Shown here: positions 1 to 8,563 of the stretch, in pieces
Position numbering within the stretch: position 1 is the stretch's first letter
Layout of the letters: every line of letters starts with the position of its first letter
Source of the DNA: Leifsonia sp. ALI-44-B
GTDB lineage: Bacteria; Actinomycetota; Actinomycetes; Actinomycetales; Microbacteriaceae
Length of the DNA: 64,000 bases
NCBI RefSeq assembly: GCF_001984125.1
Contig: NZ_MTQL01000007.1
Coordinates: 806,001 to 870,000, forward strand
Reading direction: 5' to 3'
Translations under genes and position numbers: made by a program
Notes under the pieces: model-generated
What the model was told of the DNA's origin: nothing
The model's database searches: none
The model's input: the letters and a program-made list of their open reading frames with translations, nothing else

Positions 1-1825
1 ACTCTTCCACCCCGCTGGTATCGGCGGCCGTGCACGCCCACGTTCCATTCGGGGCGACGACCGCTCGGCACAGCGCATCGGCCGGGGCCGCGGCACCTCC
101 GGGCGCGGAGCTCGAGCCATCCGAATCGGGTTTCACGCCGCCCGCCCCGGCGACGGGTTCTGGAGTGCCGCCCACCGAGACGATCGCGCCCGGTTCTCCC
201 GTGCCCTCGAAGTCGACGGGCCCGGCCGGGAGAGGACGCCCCTCAGCCGGTGCGGTGAAGGCCGGAGCCTCGGGTTCGGCACTCGAGCCGAAGATCTGCG
301 CCTGCATGAGCGGTCGGATGGCGTTCTCGAAACGCTCGTCGACGAAGTAGCCCTTGAGCGCATCGCCGCGCTCGGCGTTGAGGATGGCGCCCATGATCAT
401 CGACTGGTCGAGCGACAGGTAGCGCTTCGCCACGGTGCCGCTGCGCACGGCGACGGCGTCGTAGAAACCGCCCGGACCGTAGGACTCGAACTGCGACCGC
501 AGCCGGCCCAGGTTGTCGAGCACGCCCGCGCGGTCGTAGCCAAGGGCCAAGAAGCTGGCGTGCGGCGTGACGACCCCGTCGCCGAACGTCGGGGCGGGGT
601 TGGCGCCCGTGTTGCAGTCGGCGTGATCCTTGTCGACGTTGGTGCGCTCGCGATCGGAGTGATAGCCGTCGTCCTTGATGCCCAGCTCGTCGACGCCGTA
701 TTCGGCGTATCCGCCGAACGGATCGCTCGCGGGCGAGAAGCCCCAGAAACCGTAACCGGCCTCGTCGATGCCGTGTTCTTTCTGGGCCCGCACGGTCAGC
801 GGATGATTGAGCCCCCACGAACGCGGCCCCCACGACGCCTCTGGCACGAACAGGTCGGGCATGAGCGCCTCGAACATGCTGCCACCCCACCCGGGCACGA
901 TGCTCATGCCCCGGTAGCGATAGGTGCCCTCGAAGACCGTGATGCCGTCGTAGGTGCGCGAGACGCCGTGTGGTTTGTGCTCCTGCCAGTCGGCGTCGCA
1001 GCCCGGCGACATGGTGCGCAACGTGCCGTAGAAGGAGCTCGTCGGCACCTCACCCTTGTCGATGCCGAGGTAGGTCGTCATCCGCGTCTCGCTGACGGTC
1101 GTGTCGTAGGCCGAGCAGTTATAGAAGAGCGTCTCGGTCTGGCCGCTCTGGAAATTGCCGGGGATGCTGCACTCGGCCGGCGACGTGGGCCAGAAACCGT
1201 TGCGGTTGAGCCCCGTGCCTCGGGCGCTCGCCGCCTGCGGGTCGTAGAAGACCGAAAAGTCCATGCTGTCGTAGAGGGCCGTTGCGCGCGCGGCCAGGGG
1301 AGCCTCGGCGCCCACGACCACGCGCAGGGCGGCGGCCAGCCAGGCGTTGTCGACCGAACTGGCGAACGGCGGTTTCGTCGACCCGTCGGGGTTCGTGTCG
1401 ATCACCGGTTGCCCGTCAACGGGCCGATACCAGTTCCAGAACATGCCGCTCGCGGCGTGTCGCGGCATGGTCTCGAGGGTGCCGAGCGTTGCGGCCAACC
1501 GCTCGCTCGCCTCGCCGGGCGTGATGATGCCGAGGTCGCGCGCCGCGATGGTGGACCAGAGGTAGCCGCCCACATTGGTGGTGGACGTGTAGCCAGACCG
1601 GGAACCGTGCCCGAGATCGCCCGCGATGCCGTCGGCCGTGAGCCCCGTGCGCTCGTCGGTCATCGCAACGAGCGAGGACCAGGTGTCGCGCGCCGTGGCG
1701 TCGAGAAGCGGGTCGGAGAGTGCGCTGCTGCGCGCGTGAGCCGGCCCGGCGGCGAGGCCGAGGATCAGGGCGCCCGCGGCCACCAGGCTCGCGACGCGGC
1801 GGGGGAGGGGTGATCTCGTCTTCAC
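1..1825 (-). CDS. Secreted GH144-type (PF10091) beta-glucanase-like protein, C-terminus beyond the window
   Basis: Reading leftward from a GTG at 1825 with AAGGAG six bases upstream, the frame stays open for about 608 codons to the window edge. The N-terminus is a signal peptide (KTRSPLPRR, a hydrophobic AAGALILGLAAG stretch, cleavage near AHA). The body carries PF10091 hallmarks: SWGPRSWGLNHPLTVRAQ, GYGFWGFSPASDPFGGY, VVTPHASFLAL and YLSLDQSMIMGAI. This domain is found in GH144 endo-beta-1,2-glucanases. A proline/alanine-rich Ig-like tail (PAFTAPAEGRPLPAG) follows and is incomplete. The likely role is extracellular hydrolysis of a beta-glucan; the exact linkage is inferred. It is divergent from the aldolase at 1974. 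Confidence 0.85.
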   Translation of the reverse strand, partial: MKTRSPLPRRVASLVAAGALILGLAAGPAHARSSALSDPLLDATARDTWSSLVAMTDERTGLTADGIAGDLGHGSRSGYTSTTNVGGYLWSTIAARDLGIITPGEASERLAATLGTLETMPRHAASGMFWNWYRPVDGQPVIDTNPDGSTKPPFASSVDNAWLAAALRVVVGAEAPLAARATALYDSMDFSVFYDPQAASARGTGLNRNGFWPTSPAECSIPGNFQSGQTETLFYNCSAYDTTVSETRMTTYLGIDKGEVPTSSFYGTLRTMSPGCDADWQEHKPHGVSRTYDGITVFEGTYRYRGMSIVPGWGGSMFEALMPDLFVPEASWGPRSWGLNHPLTVRAQKEHGIDEAGYGFWGFSPASDPFGGYAEYGVDELGIKDDGYHSDRERTNVDKDHADCNTGANPAPTFGDGVVTPHASFLALGYDRAGVLDNLGRLRSQFESYGPGGFYDAVAVRSGTVAKRYLSLDQSMIMGAILNAERGDALKGYFVDERFENAIRPLMQAQIFGSSAEPEAPAFTAPAEGRPLPAGPVDFEGTGEPGAIVSVGGTPEPVAGAGGVKPDSDGSSSAPGGAAAPADALCRAVVAPNGTWACTAADTSGVEE

Positions 1826-1973
1826 GGCAGCTCCTTCGGTTGACCGGCAGTCGGCCGCACACGGGAGGGTGGCGAACCCTAGCGCACGCGCCGATGCTCA
1901 GACCGTATCAGCTAACATGCTCGCGCACCAGAATGTGCATATCAGAAGGTCACCGCCTATCGAAGGAGCTGCG

Positions 1974-2867
1974 ATGTTCACCGGACTCAGTGCTTTTGCC
2001 CCCACCCCGCTCGCCGAGGCGGCTGTCGACGAAGCGGCGTACGGGCGCCTGATCGCGCGCCTTGCCCGCGCGGGCGTCGACTCGATCGGCGCGCTCGGCT
2101 CGACCGGCAGTTACGCCTACCTCGATCGCTCAGAACGGGCGCGAGCCGTGGCCGTTGCGGTGCGGCACGCCGACGAGGTGCCCGTGATCGCGGGGGTGGG
2201 CGCGTTGCGTGTGCGCGACATCCTGCACCATGTGGAAGACGCGCAGAAAGCGGGCGCGTCGGCGGTCATCCTCGCGCCCATGACCTATGAGGCCCTCTCC
2301 GACGACGAGGTCTTCGCGCTCTATGAAGAGGTGTGCGCGAACCTGTCGGTTCCCCTCGCCGTCTACGACAACCCCGTCGCCACGCGCGTGACCTTCAGCG
2401 ACGAATTGCACGCCCGGGTCGCGCAGCTGCGGCCCGTCGCCGCTATCAAGCTGCCGTTGCCGGCCGCGGGCGTGGATGTCCTCGCCGCCCGGGTCGCCCG
2501 GCTGCGCGCGCTCATCCCCGCCACCGTGGCCGTCGGTGTGAGCGGCGACGACGCGGCCGCCGCGGGCCTCTCGGCCGGATGCGACCTCTGGTTCAGCGTG
2601 CTCGGCGGCACCCTCCCGGTCGAATGCCTCGAGCTGGTGCGCGCCGCGCAGGTCGGCTTGGTCGATGACGCGAGCGCGGCCTCCGCACGGCTGCAGCCGA
2701 TCTGGCAGCTGTTCGCCCGCTACGGCACCTATCGCGTGATCGCGGGCCTCACCGAGCAATTGGGCCTCGTCCCGCGCATGAACCTGCCGCGCCCCGTGCG
2801 GCCCCTCGACGCCGAGGGCGTGCGCCGCGTCGCGGAAGCGCTCGCCGTGGCCGACATCTCGCTCTGA
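1974..2867 (+). CDS. DapA-family (DHDPS/N-acetylneuraminate lyase-like) aldolase
   Basis: 297 residues, the usual length for the family. The start at 1974 is set by GAAGGAG six bases upstream; in-frame upstream codons lack a ribosome site. Visible family features are the substrate loop GALGSTGSY near residue 45, YDNP near 135 and the Schiff-base lysine in VAAIKLP near 160. The protein would be a cytosolic (beta/alpha)8 class I aldolase or dehydratase acting on a 2-keto acid with pyruvate chemistry. It is unlikely to be the biosynthetic DapA, because it stands alone beside a glucanase and far from lysine genes. Its substrate cannot be read from the sequence. Confidence 0.85.
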   Translation: MFTGLSAFAPTPLAEAAVDEAAYGRLIARLARAGVDSIGALGSTGSYAYLDRSERARAVAVAVRHADEVPVIAGVGALRVRDILHHVEDAQKAGASAVILAPMTYEALSDDEVFALYEEVCANLSVPLAVYDNPVATRVTFSDELHARVAQLRPVAAIKLPLPAAGVDVLAARVARLRALIPATVAVGVSGDDAAAAGLSAGCDLWFSVLGGTLPVECLELVRAAQVGLVDDASAASARLQPIWQLFARYGTYRVIAGLTEQLGLVPRMNLPRPVRPLDAEGVRRVAEALAVADISL

Positions 2868-2910
2868 CCGCGGAAAGAGGGCGAAAACGTGCCGCTGAGG
2901 CATCCGTGCA

Positions 2911-2947
2911 CCGGATCGTCGCCGCAGCGCACACTCCGACGATCCGG
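2911..2947. terminator. Perfect inverted repeat after the aldolase gene
   Basis: CCGGATCGTC at 2911-2920 pairs perfectly with GACGATCCGG at 2938-2947 around a 17-base loop, 44 bases after the aldolase stop. There is no clear T-tract, so it may be a terminator or an operator for the next gene. Confidence 0.45.
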
Positions 2948-3068
2948 GCCGAAAGAAACGCACAACCGTGCAGTTCTCGCGGCCTTGCCGCGGTTTTCCG
3001 GCGGATAGCATCGACAGGGCGCCGGAAACATGGGCGCGCTCGGAATCAAAGGAGATGCACAGCAGTTC

Positions 3069-5000
3069 ATGGATACCTCATCCGCCGGCCGTTCGGCCAC
3101 CCCCTCGCGTCGTCACGACGACGCCCCGGCTACGGGCTCCGGCTCGACATCGCCGCTCCCATTCATCCGCCGCAACAGCTTCTGGCTCGCGCTCTCGCTG
3201 CTGCTCTGCCTCGTCTCGGCCGTCGGCGCGTTCTTCGTGCAGACCAACGGCGCCACCGTGGCCGTCAAGGACATGCGCTGGGAGACCAGCTCGGGCCGTG
3301 AACTCAGCGCCCTGCTGTTCAAGCCAGACACCGCGACCGCCGACAACAAGGCTCCCGTCATCGTCGTCAGCCACGGCTGGTGGAACTCCCGCGAAATGCA
3401 GGACGCGAACTACGTCGAGCTGGCCAAGCGCGGCTACGTCGTCATCTCGATCGACATGTACGGCCACGGCAACTCCGACCCGCTGCCCCTCGGTGGCGAG
3501 TCCGAGAACGGCACGGGCATGTACGACGCCGTGAAGCTCGCGGCGCAGCTGCCCTACATCGACCCCGCGAAGATCGGCATCGAGGGTCACTCCAACGGCG
3601 CCCGCGCGGCGAACTACTCGGTCATCGCCGACAACCAGGCCGAGACGCCCCTCATCTCGGCTGTTCTGCTGGTCGACAACGAGGCGTTCTACTCGGACCT
3701 CGAAGACCCCACCACCTACGTCAACAACTACGGTGCCCGGGATGTCGGACTCGTCGCCGACCAGTACGACGAGTTCTTCTTCCGCAGCTACGACGCCGAC
3801 GGCGCCGCCATCACCACCCCGCGCGAATTCGTCGGGACGCCCAACGCGCAGTCGTTCCTGCACTTCGGCGAGGGTGAGAGCACCGACAAGCGCACGGCCG
3901 GCGAGTACTACGAGCAGTCCGTCGACGGCGACGACGCGGTGCGCGTGCTCTACACGCCCGCGCAGACCCACCCGTGGGGCCCGTTCTCGAAGCAGACCAC
4001 CGAGTACACCATCGACTTCTTCGAGAAGACGCTCGGCGCTCCCAGCCCCCTGGCCGCGGATTCGCAGACCTGGCAGATCAAGGCGTTCTTCAACGCCATC
4101 GGCCTGATCGGCTTCGGCATGTTCCTCGTGGCCTTCACCAAGGCCCTGCTCGGCACGCGCGCCTTCGCGGGCCTGCGCCGCACCGAGCCGTTCCAGCTCA
4201 ACCCGTCCACCCGCAAGGGCCTCTACTGGTTCTGGGGTGCGCTGGTGGTCTCGGCGCTGTTCTCCGGCTGGAGCTACATCGCGCTCAGCCAGTCGACCGC
4301 GCTGGCGCCCATGATCTACAACGCGGCCCCGACCTTCATCGTGCAGGGTGCGCCGTTCTTCATCGGGCTGTGGGCAGCCATCAACGGTGTGTTCAGCATC
4401 GTCGTCATGGTCGTCTCCTACCTGCTGTTCGGCCGCAAGAACGGGCAGAACCTGCGTGAGGTCGGCATCCTGCCCGGGTGGAAGGCCATCCTGCAGTCGA
4501 TCGGTCTCGGTCTCGTCGTCGTCGTCGCCGCTTTCGGCATCGTGTTCCTCGTGGACTACTTCTTCAAGACGGACTTCCGCATCTGGGTGCTCGCCGTCAA
4601 GGCGTTCACGCCCGACAAGGTGTGGATCGCGGTGCTCTACCTGCCGCTGTTCCTCGTCTACTACGTGGCGAACTCGGTGGCCATCAACAGCTTCAACCGC
4701 TTCACGATTCGCAAGAAGGAGTGGGTGAACACGGCGATCCTGGCCCTGTTCAACGCGCTGCCCGTGCTCGTGCTCGTCATCGCGCAGTACTGGACGTTCT
4801 TCGTGACGGGCGACCTGATCCCCGGATTCGCCGGCATCTTCGGCATCTGGCTGTTCCCCGTGATCGTGATCCTGGCCGCGGCGGCTGTCATCTCGCGCAA
4901 GATCTACCGCGCGACGAACAACCCCTACCTGGGCGGTTTCATCATCGCCTCGGTCGTGACGGTCATCTCGGTGACCAACACGCTGACGGTCGTGAGCTAG
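3069..5000 (+). CDS. Alpha/beta hydrolase fused to a polytopic membrane domain
   Basis: 643 residues from ATG 3069, with AAAGGAG at 3048-3054 (rather long spacing); an in-frame ATG at 3030 would add 13 residues but lies upstream of that site. Order: cytoplasmic tail; TM1 (FWLALSLLLCLVSAVGAFF, about residues 37-55); an extracytoplasmic-looking alpha/beta hydrolase with the oxyanion strand VIVVSHGWW, the acidic strand DMYGHGNSD, the nucleophile elbow GHSNG near residue 175 and a late histidine in QTHPWG. About seven further membrane helices follow from residue 340 onward. The substrate is unknown; the architecture suggests an exported-side esterase or peptidase anchored in the membrane. Confidence 0.8.
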   Translation: MDTSSAGRSATPSRRHDDAPATGSGSTSPLPFIRRNSFWLALSLLLCLVSAVGAFFVQTNGATVAVKDMRWETSSGRELSALLFKPDTATADNKAPVIVVSHGWWNSREMQDANYVELAKRGYVVISIDMYGHGNSDPLPLGGESENGTGMYDAVKLAAQLPYIDPAKIGIEGHSNGARAANYSVIADNQAETPLISAVLLVDNEAFYSDLEDPTTYVNNYGARDVGLVADQYDEFFFRSYDADGAAITTPREFVGTPNAQSFLHFGEGESTDKRTAGEYYEQSVDGDDAVRVLYTPAQTHPWGPFSKQTTEYTIDFFEKTLGAPSPLAADSQTWQIKAFFNAIGLIGFGMFLVAFTKALLGTRAFAGLRRTEPFQLNPSTRKGLYWFWGALVVSALFSGWSYIALSQSTALAPMIYNAAPTFIVQGAPFFIGLWAAINGVFSIVVMVVSYLLFGRKNGQNLREVGILPGWKAILQSIGLGLVVVVAAFGIVFLVDYFFKTDFRIWVLAVKAFTPDKVWIAVLYLPLFLVYYVANSVAINSFNRFTIRKKEWVNTAILALFNALPVLVLVIAQYWTFFVTGDLIPGFAGIFGIWLFPVIVILAAAAVISRKIYRATNNPYLGGFIIASVVTVISVTNTLTVVS

Positions 5001-5020
5001 CTAGCTAGCTAGCTAGCTAG
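4995..5020 (+). repeat. Tandem AGCT repeat (6.5 units) covering a stop codon
   Basis: AGCT is repeated without interruption from 4995 to 5020. The first unit supplies the TAG stop of the hydrolase gene. Because the unit is four bases long, TAG recurs in all three frames, making a natural all-frame stop block just before the terminator. Confidence 0.95.
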
Positions 5021-5043
5021 CCCGCACGCCTCGGCGCTGACGC

Positions 5044-5076
5044 GAAGCCCCCTCCGGTTCTCCGGCAGGGGGCTTC
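5044..5076 (+). terminator. Intrinsic terminator after the hydrolase gene
   Basis: GAAGCCCCCT (5044-5053) pairs with AGGGGGCTTC (5067-5076), extended by an inner CCGG/CCGG pair. The following CGTCGTG is only weakly T-rich. It also faces the 3' end of the leftward LacI gene. Confidence 0.8.
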
Positions 5077-5171
5077 GTCGTGCTCGGGATGCGGGCAGGC
5101 CCGGGCACGCGGTCGCACGGAGGCGCGGTGACGGAATCGCTCAGGCGCGGGGCGGGCGGATGCGGAACGGC

Positions 5172-6284
5172 TCAGGCGCGCGGACGCGCCGTGGAGGCGC
5201 GCACGACGAGTTCGGGCACGCGCGGCGCGGGGTCGCTGGCATCCGTGTCGCCGAGGACCGCCAGCACGGTGGACATGAGGTCGCGGCCGAAACCCGTGAA
5301 GTCCTGCCGCAGGGTGGTGAGCGGCGGCAGGAAATGCTCGGCCTCGGGGATGTCGTCGAAGCCGACGATGCTGAGGTCACGCGGGGCCGTGAGTCCCGCC
5401 GAGGTGATGGCGTGCACGAGGCCCAGGGCCATCTGGTCGTTGCCCGAGAAGACGCCCGTCGCGCGGTCGAGGGCCGAGGCGCCGGAACGCGCGGTCGGTC
5501 CGGTCGGGCTGGTCGCGGGCGCTGAGCCGGTCACGGATGCCGAGGCGTCGCGCGCGATATCCGCGGCCAGCTCGAGGCCGAAGCGATAGCCGCTCGACGG
5601 CGTCCAGTCGCCCACCGCGGGTTCGACGACGCGCAAGCGGTGGGCCGCCAATTCGTCGCGCCACCCGCGCACGCGCTCGGCGGCGTCGATGGAGTCGGCG
5701 GGGCCGGACAGGTGCCGGATCTCGCGGTGGCCCAACTCGATCAGGTGCCGCACGGCGAGCCGCGCCCCTGAATAGTGGTCGATCGACACGGTGTGCAGCC
5801 CCGAGCGGTCGGCCGATGCGGTCGCCACCAGAGGCACGCCGACCTCGATCGACTGGGCTTCGTCGATCATCGAGGTGCGCGCGGCGATCAACACGATGGC
5901 CTCGACGTTCTGCCGCACGAGCAGCTCGAGGGCCGAGCGCATCGACGTCGGATCGTGCTCGACGATGCTGGCGATGCTGACGGCATAGCGCGCCTCGCGG
6001 GCCGCGCGGTTGAACGAGAGCGAGATGCTCGAGGGGCCGAAGTCCGCGCCACCCGATGTGATCAAACCGATCGTGCGTGACCGGCGCGTCACGAGGGCGC
6101 GCGCCGCCGGCGACGGTCGATAGCGCAGCTGCTGGATGGCGTGTTCCACGCGTTGACGCGTGGCGGGCCGCACATTCGGCAACTCGTTGACCACACGCGA
6201 GACCGTCTGGTGCGACACGCCGGCGAGTCGCGCGACATCGAAGATCGTGGCAGCCCGCGCCTTGTCTTCGGTGTCGTCGGACAT
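5172..6284 (-). CDS. LacI-family transcriptional regulator (likely YtfQRT/YjfF regulator)
   Basis: 370 residues if read from MSDDTEDK at 6284; an upstream in-frame start at 6338 would add 18 basic residues. The N-terminal LacI helix-turn-helix is ATIFDVARLAGVSHQTVSRVVN, with the hinge RPSPAARAL. A periplasmic-binding-protein-like sensor follows (IGLITSGG, ending VGFDDIPEAEHFLPPLTTLRQD). An alanine/serine/threonine-rich insert near residues 240-270 (SVTGSAPATSPTGPTARSGA) interrupts the sensor and is not usual for the family. The gene lies 138 bases downstream of yjfF on the same strand. By position it is the best candidate to bind the two LacI-type operators ahead of ytfQ. Confidence 0.9.
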   Translation of the reverse strand: MSDDTEDKARAATIFDVARLAGVSHQTVSRVVNELPNVRPATRQRVEHAIQQLRYRPSPAARALVTRRSRTIGLITSGGADFGPSSISLSFNRAAREARYAVSIASIVEHDPTSMRSALELLVRQNVEAIVLIAARTSMIDEAQSIEVGVPLVATASADRSGLHTVSIDHYSGARLAVRHLIELGHREIRHLSGPADSIDAAERVRGWRDELAAHRLRVVEPAVGDWTPSSGYRFGLELAADIARDASASVTGSAPATSPTGPTARSGASALDRATGVFSGNDQMALGLVHAITSAGLTAPRDLSIVGFDDIPEAEHFLPPLTTLRQDFTGFGRDLMSTVLAVLGDTDASDPAPRVPELVVRASTARPRA

Positions 6285-6422
6285 CTGGGACCAGTGCTTT
6301 CTGCTCGGAGAGGGGCGACGGCGTTTGACGTGCTGCAACGATTATCGCGGGTGTGGGCCGCCGGCGCGCGGTGACCGGGGCCGGCAGCGCGCCCGCGCCG
6401 CGCCCGCAGCACGCCCGCGCCG

Positions 6423-7463
6423 CTAGGTTCGGCGGCCCGTCAAGATCTTCTGCAGGATGATGAATACGAGCAGCAGGGCCCCGATGAAGATGCGCGTCCA
6501 CCACGACGTGAGCGTGCCGTCGAACGTGATGAGGGTCTGGATGGTGCCGAGCACGAGGACTCCGAGCACCGAACCGAGCACGAAACCGTAGCCGCCCGTG
6601 AGCAGGGTGCCACCGATGACAACTGCGGCGATGGCATCCAATTCGGTGCCGATGGCCGTGAGCGCATAACCCGACAGCGTGTAGAACGTGTAGAGGATGC
6701 CCGCGAGACCCGAGCAGAAGCCCGAGATCACGTAGACGAGCACCTTGGTGCGCGCCACGGGCAACCCCATGAGCCGGCCGGACGCCTCGCTGCCGCCGAT
6801 GCCGTAGACCGTGCGGCCGAGGCGCGTGTAGTGCAGCACGACGACCGCCGCGATGACCACGATGGCCGCGATGACGACGCTCCACGTGATGCTCAGGCGG
6901 CCGCCCAACGGAATGCGCGCGTCGGCCAGCGCCACGAAGAACGGGTCGGTGATGGTGATGGTTTTGCTGCTGATCACGTAGCAGAGGCCGCGGGCCAGGA
7001 ACATGGCCGCCAGCGTGGCGATGAAGGGCTGGATGTCGAAGAAGTGGATCATCGCGCCCACCGCCAGGCCGAGGCCCGACGTGATCAGCAGAATCAGGGG
7101 GATGATCACGCCGGGGGACCAGCCGGACTGCAGCAGGCTCGCCGTGATCATGGTCGACATGGCGAGCACCGCGCCGACGGAGAGGTCGATGCCGCCCGTC
7201 AGGATGACGAAGGTCATTCCGACGGCCAGCACGATGAGGTAGGAGTTGTCGATCAGCAGGTTGAAGATGATCTGCGGGTTCGTGAAGCCGCGGTACTGCG
7301 ACGCCCCGAAGATGAACATGCCGACGAGCAGGATGGCCGTGACGATGACGGGTCCGTACTTCGGGTTCGTGAGGCCGCCGCGGAGTGCGGAGGCCAAGCG
7401 GGCGGGGGCGGAACGGCGGGCTGGCGCGGGCGCGGACGGCCGGGCGGTGTCGAGGGTGGACAT
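6423..7463 (-). CDS. yjfF: YjfF-type CUT2 sugar ABC transporter permease
   Basis: 346 residues with about nine hydrophobic helices. It carries the signature of the RbsC/YtfT/YjfF permease group: AVGMTFVILTGGIDLSVGAV after the third helix, then GSEASGRLMGLPVARTKVLVY (coupling helix region) and DAIAAVVIGGTLLTGGYG. It begins with a TGATG overlap on the ytfT stop, so the two permeases are translationally coupled. In the E. coli system YtfT and YjfF form the heteromeric channel for galactofuranose; the substrate here is inferred from the matching binding protein. Confidence 0.92.
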   Translation of the reverse strand: MSTLDTARPSAPAPARRSAPARLASALRGGLTNPKYGPVIVTAILLVGMFIFGASQYRGFTNPQIIFNLLIDNSYLIVLAVGMTFVILTGGIDLSVGAVLAMSTMITASLLQSGWSPGVIIPLILLITSGLGLAVGAMIHFFDIQPFIATLAAMFLARGLCYVISSKTITITDPFFVALADARIPLGGRLSITWSVVIAAIVVIAAVVVLHYTRLGRTVYGIGGSEASGRLMGLPVARTKVLVYVISGFCSGLAGILYTFYTLSGYALTAIGTELDAIAAVVIGGTLLTGGYGFVLGSVLGVLVLGTIQTLITFDGTLTSWWTRIFIGALLLVFIILQKILTGRRT

Positions 7464-8563
7464 CAGACCGACACCTCTTTCGAGTCGGAGCGGGTGGGGG
7501 TGAGGGGTCCTGAACCGGTGCTGGAACCTGAGGCTGCGTCATCCACGAGCCGTTTTCTCCGAGCCCGCCGGGCGCGAGCGGCCGCGATCATCTCGGCCGA
7601 GCGGGGCGATTGCAGCAGGCACACGGCCGTGACGACGGCTGCCTTGAACACCATGGTGGCGATGGGCGGGATGCCGACCGTGTAAACCGTGGTGACGAGG
7701 GTCTGGATGACGAGCGCCCCGATCAGGGTTCCGAAGAGCGAGAAGCGGCCACCGGCCAGTGACGTGCCGCCGATGACGACGGCGAGGATGGCGTCGAGCT
7801 CGATGAAGAGGCCCGTGTTGTTCGCATCCGCCGACGTCTGGTTGCTCGTGAGGATGAGGCCCGCGATCGCCGCGCACACGGCCGTGAAGACATACACCGC
7901 GAAGATGAGCCCCTTCGACCGCACACCGGCCAGGCGGCTGGCCTCGGGGTTGATGCCGACCGATTCGATCAGCAGCCCGAGTGCCGTGCGCCGCGTGAGC
8001 AGGGCCGCGAGGCCCAGGATGACGGCGGCGAGCACCACGGCGACCGGGATGCCGAAGATGAACCCCGAGCCGAGCACCTTGAAGGGGTCGCTGCGCACCG
8101 TGAGGATCTGGCCCTCGGTGATGAGCATGGCGATGCCGCGGCCGGCGGTCATGAGGATGAGGGTCGCGATGATGGGCTGGATCTTGAGCACCGAGACGAG
8201 GAACCCGTTCCAGACGCCCAGCACGAGCGAGATGAGCAGGGCCGTGCCGATGGCGACCACGACGGTCCCCACACTGCCGGGGTCGGGCGAGCCCAGGATG
8301 ATCGAGCACGCGACCGCCCCCGAGATGGCGCACACGGCACCCACCGACAGGTCGATGCCGCGTGTGGCGATGACGAGCGTCATGCCCACGGCGATGATGA
8401 GCGTGGGCGCGCCGTTGCGCAGGATGTCGACGAGGCTGCCGAAGAGGTGGCCGTCGCGGATCTGGATGGAGAAGAAGCCGGGGAAGGCGATCAGGTTGAC
8501 GACGAGCAGCGCCGCCAACATCACGATCGGCCAGAACAGCCGGTTCGACATGAGCTTGGTCAT
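7463..8563 (-). CDS. ytfT: YtfT-type CUT2 sugar ABC transporter permease
   Basis: 366 residues from ATG 8563 (MTKLMSNRLFWP). The start overlaps the ytfR stop by ATGA, which fixes it. Hydrophobic helices and the CUT2 permease motifs AVGMTLVIATRGIDLSVGAV, RDGHLFGSLVDILRNGAPT and DAILAVVIGGTSLAGGRFS are visible. The C-terminus is extended by about 45 charged and serine-rich residues (RARRARRKRLVDD..), more than in E. coli YtfT. It pairs with YjfF to make the membrane channel. Confidence 0.93.
   Translation of the reverse strand: MTKLMSNRLFWPIVMLAALLVVNLIAFPGFFSIQIRDGHLFGSLVDILRNGAPTLIIAVGMTLVIATRGIDLSVGAVCAISGAVACSIILGSPDPGSVGTVVVAIGTALLISLVLGVWNGFLVSVLKIQPIIATLILMTAGRGIAMLITEGQILTVRSDPFKVLGSGFIFGIPVAVVLAAVILGLAALLTRRTALGLLIESVGINPEASRLAGVRSKGLIFAVYVFTAVCAAIAGLILTSNQTSADANNTGLFIELDAILAVVIGGTSLAGGRFSLFGTLIGALVIQTLVTTVYTVGIPPIATMVFKAAVVTAVCLLQSPRSAEMIAAARARRARRKRLVDDAASGSSTGSGPLTPTRSDSKEVSV

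Noticed and set aside
560-1813. A rightward 417-residue frame over the glucanase
   Set aside because: The leftward strand carries a signal peptide, a ribosome site and a conserved glycosidase domain; the rightward frame is Arg/Ala/Gly-rich noise.
1974-2867. The DapA-like aldolase as part of the fucose pathway
   Set aside because: It is 31 kb away, has no shared operator, and the pathway in the window is complete with a dehydrogenase and a hydrolase.
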